From: Maylandia zebra
Lineage: Eukaryota > Chordata > Actinopteri > Cichliformes > Cichlidae
Assembly: GCF_041146795.1 (NCBI RefSeq)
Contig: NC_135170.1
Span: 31,669,533 to 31,733,532, forward strand
Direction of reading: 5' to 3'
DNA: 64,000 nucleotides
Part shown: piece by piece, positions 1 to 19,582 of the stretch
Numbering within the stretch: the first letter of the stretch is position 1
Layout of the letters: each line of letters begins with the position of its first letter
Notes under the pieces: generated by a model
What the model was told of the DNA's origin: nothing
Database searches by the model: none
Seen by the model: the letters and a program-made list of their open reading frames with translations, nothing else
Made by a program: the position numbers and the translations under genes

Positions 1-17
1 TTCTGGTGTCTTTCCAG

Positions 18-128
18 GACTGGGTGGATGAAGGCTATTTCAGCAGTGGTGTTTACTGTAGGAGGGTGGACCAGGAGGGATCGCAGTTCTACAGCTCCAA
101 GAGACTGGACTTTGAACTCTATACATGA
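18..128 (+). CDS. cd2bp2: cd2bp2, last coding exon (GYF domain C-terminus)
   Basis: Only the final exon lies in the window. After a tttccag acceptor (11-17), an open frame of 36 codons runs to a TGA at 126-128. It reads [18 protein letters not shown] and ends in [10 protein letters not shown], which matches the end of the GYF domain and the C-terminus of CD2BP2 (U5 snRNP 52K protein). The GYF domain binds proline-rich ligands such as PPGHR-type motifs, and the protein joins the U5 snRNP before tri-snRNP assembly. The W-x-x-x-GYF core is visible. The upstream exons are off the left edge. Human CD2BP2 lies in 16p11.2, as do most other genes here, which supports the call. Confidence 0.9.
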   Translation, partial: DWVDEGYFSSGVYCRRVDQEGSQFYSSKRLDFELYT

Positions 129-635
129 TTTACATCGAGTATTGAAAACTTTGAAGATAATATTATGTTTCAGCTACAATCAATTCTCAGCCTTTTCATG
201 TTTTTTTTTAGGGCTTTGGTTTCAGATCTGCCATTTTAACACTGGTTTTGTTTTCTGTACACTTTTTTTTAAATACATGATGTATGTGGTGAAGTAATCT
301 GACATGTTTCTGTTAATCTTAGAATCAGATGACTCAATTTTAAGCTCACTGTGTTTTATTTCTTTCTTGACATGTGCTGAAAGTTTAAATAGCCTTTCCA
401 GTTGACGGTACATGTAGCACATTTTGAGAGACTGAATTATTCAGTTATTGTAGAGTATTTTACACTTATAACCATGGTAAAAAAAAAAAAAAAAGGTACA
501 CCCTCTTTAAATGATAAGGTTTTACTGTCTGGACATAATAAAAAAAATCACATATTACAGAGTGTCATTATTTAAAACAAGCCAAAAAGAAGAAGCAGTG
601 TGTGAAAGCATCCTCACTGGTTCCACAGATGGATA
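129..635. other. cd2bp2 3' UTR and downstream spacer
   Basis: This AT-rich stretch follows the cd2bp2 stop. It contains an oligo-A run near 480-494 and an AATAAA polyadenylation signal at 537-542, which probably ends the transcript near 560. The small open frames on both strands show no recognisable protein. Confidence 0.6.
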
Positions 636-2035
636 CAGTTGTGGTCAAGAGTTTACATCCACTCATGGGTGTGAATGTCATGGTAATTTGGGGATTTTAA
701 TTGATTCTTGGAACTATTCTTTTTCCAAGGTCGAATGATTAGACAGCATACATCTTTAATGTCTTTGAAAAAGAACAACTGGGTGCACATGTTTGAATTT
801 ATTTTGGATTTTGTCTAATCCACACAAGGTCAAAAGTATACATACAGACAAACATACATACAACCCACTAATATTTTGCTAAACTTTCCTTAGCAAGTTG
901 GACCTCAACCAGATGCTTTTGGTAGCCATCAACAAGCTACTGGAATAATTCTGGCTTGATATTTGACCACTATTCTTAGCAGAATTTGTGAATGTTTCCA
1001 GGCTTTTAAACAGATGAGGTCTGGCTTTTAATTGAATGTAAGGGACTCAACTTTTATGCATTTTATGTTAAAAAAAAGGGAGTATAAAGAAGTATAAGCT
1101 ATAACCCTCCCCCTTCTTATTGTTAAATAAATGACTGCAACATTCATCTTCCTTTCAACAAAACTTATGGCCTACATATATCGAGATGTAAATTGCACCA
1201 ATGCATTAATATGTATACAAGCTATACAGCTCATTCATATATACATACATCGACCTATATCTACACAAACATATGTACTCATAGATGTAGTCACGCACAA
1301 AATCACTTATGTAGAGTCAATGTTTCGACTCTTTATTCCAGAATGAATAAATTAAGAGGGTAAGTAACAGCCCACTGCTGACTCAAAGCAGAACTTTTTG
1401 GCAGTTTTGCTGGTCCCCAAGTAATTCCATGGAGGAAATACATCTGCAAATTATTTAGAGAAACAATCGTTGCGTGCCAGTCAGTCTGGGAGGGGATATA
1501 TGACTGTTTCCAAACAATTTGAAGTTTATTATTTTACAGTGAGAAATATTATTCACAAGTGGAAAACATTAAAAATATTCACAGTTATGAAGCTTTCCAT
1601 GAATCAGGAGTTAGTCACTGAGTGGACCATGAACACTATACACTAAAGTTTTCTAGAGACAAATCTGAGGAGAGTTAAAGCTTAACTGGGTCATACAGCA
1701 GGACAGTAGTCTCAATGCAGCCGCAAATCTATCACCGAATGGCTGAAAAAGAAAGGAATCAAGGTGTTGCAGTGGCCCAGACAAAGGCCAGACCTCAATC
1801 TGATTAAAATGCTAAAGCGTAAACAAATCTGGCAATCCTCACTGAACTGAAAAGAAGAGTGAGCCAAAACCCCTCCACAATCATGTGCAAGACTGATAAA
1901 GTCACACAGGAATTTTTACAGGTACTATTAAGATACTTCTGCCGTGGAAAATGCACATTTTCCATACAGAAGAATATACGTAGAAAGTAGAAAAACCAAA
2001 ATCCAACTCTGATCAACTTGCGTGCATGTAACAAA
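636..2035 (+). mobile_element. Decayed Tc1/mariner-like DNA transposon
   Basis: The left end, beginning after TA at 634-635, reads cagttgtggtcaagagttta, close to the terminal repeat of fish Tc1-like elements. It is followed by typical Tc1 inner-repeat text around 780-1000 (for example the 'caccaactttccttagcaag'-like region). A decayed transposase-region sequence lies at about 1400-1990, around the 'aattccatgg' and 'catacagcaggacag' regions. No long open frame remains, and a clean right terminal repeat was not found, so the right boundary is approximate. The element is non-functional. Confidence 0.7.
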
Positions 2036-2440
2036 AGATGGTGAAAGATGGTGCAGTAACTGTTCGATTAGCTGAGTGACTATTTAGTAAACCTAAGAAA
2101 AAGAAGTGGTTTGCTGTTAGATGTCACACGTTATACTAAACTGAATATTTTTTTTTTTTTTTGGGGGGGGGGTATGCTAATATTTGGTATTTTTATGAAA
2201 TTATGCGAGCAAAGCTACTTATTGTTGCATTAATAAGTAGTGAAAAAACAGCAACCATTCATAACTATCAGATAAAGCATAGGTAAAAGAAAGAAATTAA
2301 TTAAACTGGTTAAAAACGTATTTGTTAAATATATTTTTTGACCCTGAAGAACAACATTCTGATTCGATGCCATATAAGATACTGGGTCACCCGAGGACGT
2401 TAAAAATATAATTTTTGCAGCCATTTGTCTTTGCGTTCCT

Positions 2441-2537
2441 ATTGGTTGCCCTCAAACGACGACCCTTGTGATCTTCTTCTGATTGGTCAAATTTCAACAG
2501 GACTTTCCGGGCGGAAAAGAAGTTGAGCTGTGATTGG
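2441..2537 (+). promoter_or_regulatory. prr14 promoter with three inverted CCAAT boxes
   Basis: Three ATTGG cores (inverted CCAAT) lie at 2441-2445, 2482-2486 and 2533-2537, each within a TATTGGTT, GATTGGTC or GATTGGAC context. They sit within about 200 bases upstream of the inferred first exon of prr14, and no TATA box is obvious. Regularly spaced CCAAT boxes are the usual NF-Y arrangement in TATA-less promoters, often of cell-cycle genes. NF-Y binding is inferred. Confidence 0.6.
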
Positions 2538-2589
2538 ACAATCCGTCTGCCTAAGATGTTTGGTACAAACGGATAACATCTTCGAGTCA

Positions 2590-2669
2590 CTGCAGGGCGC
2601 CGTCGCTACTGCATGTCTTGTTTACGGTGAGGTCAGTTCGCTACGCTGCGGTCCAGCTTATCATTTCAG
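2590..2669 (+). other. prr14: prr14 5' UTR exon 1 (inferred)
   Basis: This GC-rich segment lies just after the CCAAT cluster and ends in a strong donor, CAG|gtaagtt, at 2669/2670. The first bases of the transcript are not defined by the sequence. A second noncoding exon is probable at 3750-3778, after a caattgcag acceptor and before gtaagtg. Coding starts in the next exon (3877-4066). Confidence 0.5.
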
Positions 2670-3923
2670 GTAAGTTTCTTTAATCCTGTTTAGCTGCTAT
2701 AACAATTTGCGGCTAAACTACGAACAGAAGTTTAGCTCCCCGATAAAAAATGGTCGAACCTTTGGAGATGACAGTTCTTTGGCTACGACTATTGCCTGGT
2801 GCCGTAACTGACTGCCGTACACTGTGAATATCGGCGTCAGCCAAGGCATGCATTGTTGGCAGAGTAGTCTTAAGGCTCCACTTCAGATAAAACGCAGTAT
2901 TTTATTACGACAACCATTTCAGTGGTTGAGTCAAGATTTGCTGTAGTTTTCGTTCGTTGGCTCATAAATAAAAGTTTAAATGTGAATCTGTGATTTCCAG
3001 CAAGTAGACCTCACCCAATTTTGATGGTTTCCATTCGATTAAAACCGCTGACTGGATTCCTTCGTGATGGAATAGCAATAAAACTACGGTGCATTTCCCT
3101 TTTACTGCTTTCTTGTTTCTATCAACTTATGTTAGATCTAAGCTTAGACAACTTTTCTCTAACGGACTCGAGGCGCAAGTGAAAGGATACGGAATGCCAA
3201 CCACAATGACTGGCATAGATTGGGAGCTGAAATTCAAAGGTTGAGAACCGAGGGTTTGCCTCCAATTGTACTTTTTATTATAATATTAATTGCATCGTTG
3301 CAATTTCAACTATTATAATTGGCGTTTATCAATTTTAAAATGATGTACTGTGAGCAAACGTTTATTTGCACGTCTGGCCAATGCTGCACTTAAAATCTAA
3401 TTATTTCTGCGTCATAACTAAGCATAAAATTACTACGAGAAATTAATCTTTTTTTCACCACGTTGATAGGAATTTTTATAATGCACAATAATCAATTATT
3501 GTTTTCAGTGATTGCTGTATTGTATTAACGTTAACTATATTATTTGTACTTGCCCCTATCTACGTTTTGTTGCTTTTATTTAATCATTTAGTAGGCTATA
3601 ATATCAAATATCCAAAATTTCTGTTTAACTGTGTTTTTTCCTGGCCTTATATGATATTAAATCTAGACTTCTGCTGTGATGCTATGTTATTGTCAGACAT
3701 TTTGTGTATATATTCTAAAAACTTATGCTATTATTTTTTTCAATTGCAGAATAAAGTCCCATCTCAGAGTTTAGCAAAGTAAGTGAAAAATCCATTTCAA
3801 GACTTACTTTCAAATGATGATGTGCTGTTTTGGTGCCCCGCATGTTTGTTTTATTTTCCATTATTGTTATTTACAGAGAAGGCCAGACAAGGAGAGGGAA
3901 AAAGAGAGCGAGAGAGCAAGGGG

Positions 3924-12743
<8,820 letters not shown>

Positions 12744-14274
12744 CCGATGCCTCTCAGGTGACTGTTTTGGCAGCCATTAAAAACCAGATAATACTGTCTA
12801 TATAAATATTTCAACATGAAGATTGAGTGTGCCAGCAACTCTTTTTGTCAACACAGTCTGTATAAATGTTTTGGTGGCAAGTTCTAAATGAAGAATGTTT
12901 ATTCTGTAGTGTTTGTAGCCTGAAAGTTGAAGAACAGTACATGATAGCGCCGTTAAAAGTATTGCCTCATAAACGTGGTTAAGAATGTGTAGAGTAAGTC
13001 GTTTTTCAATCATTGCCGTCGCTGTCCCTTCCTTTTAGTTACGATCCGTCCATGATGGATGAAAACTGTTAGCATCAGCAAAAAAATCAGCAATATGAAA
13101 AGCCAAACTCCCTGTCAGGGTGACTCAGTGCCATTCACTTACAGTAACTGTGTGTTTGACAAGTGATAATGCACGTTGTGTCAGATTTCTTCAAGTGCAT
13201 TTGGGCCATTTGAGGTGCAACTTTAAAAAAAAAACCAAAAAAACCTGAGATTTAAATTTTTATGTTTAGGGGGAAAGGAGATTAAAGTGTCACAGTTTTA
13301 AGAAAATTGAAAGCCTGAAATCATAACCTCAAAGGAAGAATGGGCTACGTTTTTACACCAGAGATGTAAAGAGCGAATCTTAGGTGCAAATGTCAGTGAG
13401 GAGGTGCAGCAAAACCCAACGCATAACTGCGATCAATTTGTATTTTGTTTTGTTTCTGTCTGTCTGGGTGATGGATGATAATATGGTTCTCGACTTAAAT
13501 TGCCAGCATTTATATAGTTCTTAATTATTCGTGTCAGTCTGTGATATGATGAAATTGATCCAGCCTTAAAATTTCTTGTAAATTTATGAATTTAATCTTT
13601 GGTGTTCTTGTGGATTACGACTTCCTCGCTAGCCTATTCACCGAGAATGGCCCTAATACACAGAATCCTAATCAGCTGTCTGTTTTTGGAAGAAAGCAGT
13701 CAATCACCTTAGATGTTGTGACCTTACCACATCATTGTAAGTGGTTATATAGGCAGCTATTATTATTATTATTATTATTTTTTTAATTAACTAAATGCCG
13801 AATACAATTTACTCTTCAAGGTGCCAGGTGGAGATTCATAGTCACTGGACTCGGTTTCACAACCACATTTTGTACAATCAGTCGTCTACATGTAGTTTGG
13901 ACTGCATACGTCATTGTACTCAGCTCAGGGCAGAGCCTCAGTGAAATGTTTGTGTTCGTGATTTCATAACTGTGGAGGTTTCTTTTGTATTAAATGTGCC
14001 ATAAAGACAATATGACTCTCCAGTAAGCATTTCTAATGATTACTGGAAGTGTCCACTGCTGTTTTTCCGTGGTGTTTATATTTGCATTGCAAGTATTAAC
14101 TTGTCATTAAACAGCCTATATGTGTTTATTATATATTTGCCAAATGTTAATGGGGTTGCCTTAACTGTAAAAATGTGTTTAAATAGGTGTTTTGTCTGCA
14201 CATTTGTAATCATTGGTGGGGGTTTTTTCTGTGCGTGTTAAAATGTTTCCAGCAACTCAGAGCACAAAAGTCAT
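12744..14274. other. prr14 3' UTR and convergent spacer
   Basis: The sequence from the prr14 stop to the end of the oppositely oriented tmem265-like gene. It is AT-rich, with weak ATTAAA-type polyadenylation candidates near 13988 and 14106 and a short (TTA)n run near 13758-13779. No coding exon was recognised. Confidence 0.5.
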
Positions 14275-14280
14275 TTTATT
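14275..14280 (-). terminator. Polyadenylation signal of tmem265-like copy A
   Basis: TTTATT on the plus strand is AATAAA on the minus strand, about 650 bases beyond the stop of copy A. The same surrounding text recurs at 18717-18780 and 18890-18960 downstream of copy B, so the 3' end was duplicated as well. Confidence 0.6.
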
Positions 14281-14932
14281 ATAAAATTGTTTAATGTTTG
14301 TATAAAAGTGCAGCATATATACATTTGACATTAATAAAGCGAATACAGTAACAATGCAATAATGCCAATGTGGTACACCAAGAGCAGGACCTCATAATGT
14401 CCTGATGAAACACTGCCACGATCACTGCCACGCATTTTATATCTGGTAGAGACTCAATCCTGAAGTTATTCTTTGCTATAATTGAGTGGCTTGTTGATTG
14501 ATTCATTAACTTTCTTAATATCTGTAGTTATCTACAGTAAGGAAGTTAAAGTGTAATGGAGAGTATTAAAGTTTGGGTAATTACTGGAGCGTAACAGGTG
14601 TAATCTTTGATTTACAAATGTATATGTGTAATATTGTGTCATGTTCTGTAACTATAGGCAATGCTGGATTTTTACATTTGCAGTTGGAATTGTCCACATG
14701 TCCATATAATGTCAAATAAATATTACAGCATATAACAAACAGTTTTAATACATTTAATACGATTTTCAGCTTTGTTTGTTCTTGTAAAGGCTGATTAGAG
14801 CGCATTCAGCACAAGCTAAACAAAGTCAGTATTTTTAAGGCTATTGTAACTTTTAGTTACTCCATAGCTTCAGTGATCTAGTTGATCAGAATCTTTAAAG
14901 ACACTCCCCTGGATGTGCTCCACTGAGGTTTG

Positions 14933-15542
14933 TCAATCAAAGCCCAGGTTTGATAGGACCAGCACCAGTAATACCAGTGTCAAAGACGCTGACACCAGGA
15001 TGGAAACCCATGTCACGATGGAGATGATGCTCCATTTTTTGGCCTGTCTTAAATACTTTGCAGCTCTCCTTTCTCTTGTCCGCTTGGCTTTCTCTGCTTT
15101 GTCAGCATTCTCAGCCTGGTGAAGTAAAGATGTGACAATACTTTTGATTTAAAGATCATGCCTAACAAACATGATGAATGACTAGTGTATATAGTTGTAA
15201 AGAGATGTAGCAGATAAGGTGTTTGTCAAATATAAACATGCTTATCCTCATAAGAAAGTTTTCAAATGCTGGTTTGCTGCAGGTTGCCTGCCTGCAGAGA
15301 AAATAACTTACCTTTACAGAATAAATCAAGGCTCGGACTCCGAAGCAGGAGAACCCGCAGATGATACTAGAGATGGCCAGCTTCCTGTGGTACTTGTCAC
15401 TGCAGCAGGACGCAGGAGAGTCCTCACCGACACAGATTACTTGATTGCCAGTGTCCTCAGGTTGTTGAACACCTGTTCCTGGTACAGAGTTCAGCGGGAG
15501 CGCTTCCTCTATCGGTGCATCTAACTGATATGACTCTGACAT
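14933..15542 (-). CDS. tmem265: tmem265-like two-pass membrane protein, copy A
   Basis: Two coding exons on the minus strand, 15542-15312 (77 codons) and 15115-14933 (61 codons with stop), give 137 residues. The first exon starts just after a ttttgcag acceptor, so MSES is the likely start. The middle reads SCCSDKYHRKLAISSIICGF, a first membrane segment near residues 53-75, followed by an AENADKAEKAKR charged loop and a second membrane segment around WSIISIVTWV to the end. The layout resembles CD225/dispanin-type proteins and closely recalls TMEM265 (SIICGCSCLGVMALVF in human), a small protein of unknown function encoded in human 16p11.2. A noncoding first exon ends at a gtttgt donor at 17346/17345. 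Copy B at 19583-20539 is its tandem paralogue. Confidence 0.75.
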
Positions 15543-16059
15543 CACTGCAAAATATGCCGTCAAGTTAGAGAAAGTTTAAACTCAAAGACAAGACGTGGTA
15601 AGCTGTGCGAGACAACTTTAAGCAATGTAAGGATTCTGTGTGCACAACAGCACTGGAAGGATAAGTTAATGGTTTCAGTGGCTGCTTGATATGAATGTTT
15701 GTTTAAAGGATAAAAAGGAGTTTTAAGGAACTGGTTTCATTCTATCTGCTGGTTTCACCCTGCTTAGGTAAATGTTTATTTTGTTATTGCTCTGGCTTTT
15801 TGACTTATCACACTGCATTAATAGTCAGACAGAACAGTCCAAATAATCATCAAAGGGTTTTATGTATTAATTCTTTTAGCTATATTGTCCTTAATTTTTC
15901 AAATCAGTCTTTCCTTTGTGAAACTGGAGCGCTCGGGGTGAACTGTTGTTGCTGACCATGTGGCTTGTGTTACAATGAGTTAGCTTGGGGCAGCTTTAAT
16001 AATTAATTTCCTACAAGGCTGTACAAAATCCCACTTAAGAATTTTATATGAAATGCCTT

Positions 16060-16975
16060 CTGCATGTCTAAACATCCCTCTCCGTGACCACCTCTTCCCT
16101 GGGAATACCGAGGCATTCCCAAGCCAGATGAGAAATATAATCTCTCCAGTGTATCCTGGAGCTGCCTCCACCCACTGGGACATATCCCAAACATCTCAGC
16201 TAGTAGACAGTCCCTCCTGAATGACTGAGCTTCTCACTTCATCACTACAGGAGAGCTCAGATAAAATTCAAAAAGGAAGAAGGCTCATTTTGGGCACTAC
16301 CCACTGGTGTGTCCAAAGCTGAATAATAACCTGTAATAATAACACAAGTCAATTCATGGGGGTAGATTTCATGTTGCCCGTGCACATCTCTAACTACTTT
16401 GGTGAACTCAGCCACAGTAGTGAACGAGCCATCCCTCTTGTTCCCAGACTCTCTTTCCTCTAAGCAAAATTTGGATATAGGACATTAAAAGTACTCCTTC
16501 TACTTTCTCACCATATGCTCAGTTGAGGTTCTCCTGTCCATGCTCTGACCAAACTCCCCCCACACCCAAGTTTCTCCTTAAGCTATTGATAGAGCTGCAC
16601 TGGCTTGGCGTGCTGGCACTCGTTATCTGCCTCCTGAGTCCCACAAACCAATCAGATTTGACCCTTCTTCAGCTTGACAGCTCTCTTCACCTCCATCTGA
16701 TTTGGGGTTTCCCCCCAAAAGGCCACAACCACCTTATGGCCACAGCTCCATCAGCAAAGAAGGAGCAGAACAGTATCTATTTAGACTTAATGCCTCCAGC
16801 CTCCTTTGAAATTTCTGCTGGAGGTTTGAATTGAGGACTTTGTGGAACCAGGTGCTCCCAGCACCTCCCAGCACCCTCTTGCTATATGTTCGTGTACACC
16901 AGGTTAGTCCAGCATCCTTTCCCACCATCAGATCAGCACCGCTCCTCTCTTCACCCTAGTCTAAACATGTTCTGC
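16060..16975 (-). mobile_element. LINE (APE-type non-LTR retrotransposon) fragment, antisense
   Basis: Text such as 'ggtgaactcagccacagt' (near 16400), 'ctgcctcctgagtcccac' (near 16628) and 'cctctcttcaccctagtcta' (near 16943) matches, in reverse, the endonuclease to reverse-transcriptase region of a LINE family that is abundant in fish. A second block (16060-16200) comes from the 3' part of the same element, so there is an internal deletion. It sits in the large 5' intron of tmem265-like copy A. The exact family was not settled, and the copy is decayed. Confidence 0.6.
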
Positions 16976-17345
16976 AAAATATGCAAAATTTGTAGTGTAT
17001 TTTCTTAAGTGCGTGTGAGAATTTTTTGGGGGAGTGGGTATTTTCACAGGAAATAAAAAGTATCCCGTGAAAAGTGTAACATGAAGAGGATGATAGGTAT
17101 CCATGTTCCCTGTTACCTAAAAACAAAACAAAAGAAAAACACTCCCTCCTCTCTAAAACAAACCAAAAACTTGAAAAACTTGATTGGCTGGTGCAATCAA
17201 GAAAAAGTATCAGCTGAGTGTTGGACTGTAATATTACACAGTTCTGTGAATAAACAGCAACTAAATTATGGCCTGTATCTTCAAATGTAGTGAAATACTA
17301 CAGTAAACATGAGTTGATTGAGAAGGTTTTAAATAAAGTACAAAC

Positions 17346-17520
17346 CTGATTTCTTCGGTCTGATGTCACTCCTTCAGTGAAGCAAAGGTTGTCTGGTTTC
17401 TTTTTAGGGTGATATCGAAGTCTTGATGAGATGATAAGCAGGTATGTTCTCTCCTCCTTCTGTAACCTGACGTGTCTTCCTTTAAAACGTGTCAGTTGAA
17501 GTTTAAAAATGTCCACAAAT
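17346..17520 (-). other. Noncoding first exon and promoter side of tmem265-like copy A
   Basis: On the minus strand a donor ATCAG|gtttgt lies at 17346. The preceding bases align with the equivalent region of copy B (21393-21560), sharing blocks such as 'agtacaaacctga' and 'gtgatatc'. The transcription start is not defined. The shared text shows that the promoter was copied with the gene. Confidence 0.5.
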
Positions 17521-17639
17521 GGTCATTCAAACACCGTTCACCTGGTTGTAGGATGACGACATAAACCTGTGCTTCTACCATGTACGTTTCTGAATGACAG
17601 GACTGTGCATGAGGAATGAAGCCGCGCCTGATAAAGACT

Positions 17640-17930
17640 GTAACTGGTTGAATCTGAAGGTGGCACCAGAGGAAAGGTCGTGTTATCTGAATCAGCTCTA
17701 TCTAAATTGCTTTATAATAAGTAGGAAAATAAGTGTGTCATTCATAATACAGTCTGTACTATATTACCTTACCCCTGACTGTAACCTGTCACTTGTGTTT
17801 CAATATGCTGGATATTCGAGGTGCATGAATGGTTCTGATTTGGCCAGAGGTCGTGACATTTTGAGGTAGTTCCTTGAGTTCGGTCTAGTTTGTGTTACCA
17901 GGTTTAATAAATCTGCACAAACAGATTTCT
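17640..17930 (+). pseudogene. Fragment of prr14 last intron and last exon, duplicated and decayed
   Basis: Blocks here match 12285-12560 in the same order and strand. 'ggtggcaccagaggaaaggt' matches 'ggtggcaccacaggaaaagt' in the intron. 'ggatattcgaggtgc...aatggttctgatttggccagaggtcgtga' recalls the exon text coding for FEEVPLNRRNGSESWFGQRRVK. 'gttccttgagttcggtc' matches 'gttcctggaggtcggcg'. The frame is lost by gaps and stops. It marks the left edge of a second copy of the prr14-3' end plus tmem265 unit. Confidence 0.7.
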
Positions 17931-18059
17931 GGTGACTGGGACGTTTATATTAAATCATAAAATGTTTTTGTTTAGGTTTTCTCATCACACCATAGTAAAC
18001 AGGAAATGGAACAGCTGAGCAGGAGGGTGCAAACCTTGTGCCAAGCATCAGCAGGAGCT

Positions 18060-18440
18060 CGGTGTTCAAGATGGATGCATCATGTGGGGTTCCAGAGTCA
18101 TTGTTCCACCCCAGGATGAACACAGATGATCGAAGTGCTGCATGAAGCTCATCCAGGCATTTCTTGAATAAAAAAAACGTTGCCAGATCATTAGTGTGGT
18201 GTCCGGGAATGCAGAGCTCTTTGGAGGAAAAGGTAAAAGTAGGTTCTCAATTTCAGAGAAACCAAATACAGGCACCACCTCCAATCCATCCATGGGAGTG
18301 GTCTAGCCATTCATGGTCCAGACTCCACCTAGGTTTTGCTGGCCAATATATGGGTCACATAATGGGTCCAGTCACTACTGACGGACTCCCGGGAATCTTG
18401 GATTGCATGGACTGGTTTTTCCTGTTCCAGTTTCTGATTA
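18060..18440 (+). mobile_element. Ty3/gypsy-like LTR retrotransposon fossil (integrase region)
   Basis: Plus-strand translation shows pieces recalling the zinc-binding and core start of a Ty3/gypsy-type integrase, including a HPWEW ... RLH motif near 18280-18340. Only this internal piece is present; no LTRs were seen. It is broken and old, with several breaks. It lies between the prr14 fragment and the 3' end of tmem265-like copy B. Similar-looking text continues to about 18560 but was not assigned. Confidence 0.5.
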
Positions 18441-18716
18441 CACCTCACACAACCACAGGCATGAACCCCAGATAAATTGTTGATGAGGAGAAAGTCCTCC
18501 TTCACCCAAATGTGGGAGCCAAAGTCACCCAGCCACATGGGTGACCTCTCCAAATGCCCTGATAGACTGAACTATTAAAAGAATGTGGTCAGTACAAGTA
18601 ACACTATACATTTAAAAAAAAAAACTTTGTCAAATGATAATGAGATACTGTAAAACTATTAAAATATTTTGTTTTGTACGCACAAATACTTCAATCAAAT
18701 CAAAGCATAAAAAAAT

Positions 18717-19100
18717 CTGTCATTTTATTAGAAAACAGCTTGTGTTAATGCTTGTATAAAAGTACAACATGTATATATATACATTTGACATTAATGAAGT
18801 AAATATTGTAACAATGCAATAATCCCATGGCAACGTTTTTTTAATGAGTACATGTTAAAATGTTTCAAGTGGATGAAGACCATAAAAGTTTCCTCATTTT
18901 ATTATAAAATTGTTTGTTAATGTTTGTATAAAAGTGCAGCATATATATACATTTGACATTAATAAACTAAAATAGCAAGAACAGGACCTCATAATGTCCT
19001 GATAAAGCACTGCCCCAATCACTGCCTCGCATTTTATCTCCAGTAGAGACTCAATCCTAAAGTCACAAGTTGCCTCATTTTAAAGTGACTTGTTGATTGA
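18717..19100 (-). repeat. Doubled 3' end of the tmem265-like unit
   Basis: Two adjacent stretches (about 18717-18835 and 18870-19100) each repeat the text found at 14263-14500, for example 'tgtataaaagt(g/a)ca(g/a)ca' followed by 'acatttgacattaat'. Each carries a minus-strand AATAAA (18724-18729 and 18898-18903). The 3' end of copy B was therefore duplicated a second time locally, giving two possible polyadenylation sites. Confidence 0.65.
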
Positions 19101-19582
19101 TTGATTAACTTATATAGCATCTGTAGTCATCTACAGTAAGAAAGTTAAAGTATAACTGTAAGAATATTAAGGATTGAGTCTTTACGGGAGCAGCTTTACA
19201 TTTAAGTAGCTTTATATTATATATAACAGCTTTAGTCTTCAATCTATAATATATACATGTACGTTCGTATAGTCCACGGGTCAACAGATGGTTTAATAAA
19301 TATCACAGCATATAACAAAAACAGTTGTTAGACATTTAATACTATTTTGAAAGATGTTTGTTCTTTGTGTAAAAACTAAAGGAGCTAGAAAAGTATAAAT
19401 TAGGACAGCACCCATTTCAGCGTAAGAAAAACCAAGACAGCCTTTTTCCATTTAATGTAACCTGTAGTTTCTCCACAGCTTTGGTGTTCGTAGCCATTGA
19501 TTCAACAGCTTCCTGCTCTCCACTGTCCGTCTCCTTAAACATCAGCAGAGACACTCCTCTGGCTGTTCTCCTTTGAGGTTGA

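Noticed and set aside
1131-1346. 71-codon frame within the Tc1-like region
   Set aside because: It does not match the Tc1 transposase and lies in decayed, AT-rich transposon sequence.
15162-15563. Upstream in-frame ATG of tmem265-like copy A
   Set aside because: It lies in the intron before the ttttgcag acceptor; the MSES start is shared by both copies and lies just inside the exon.
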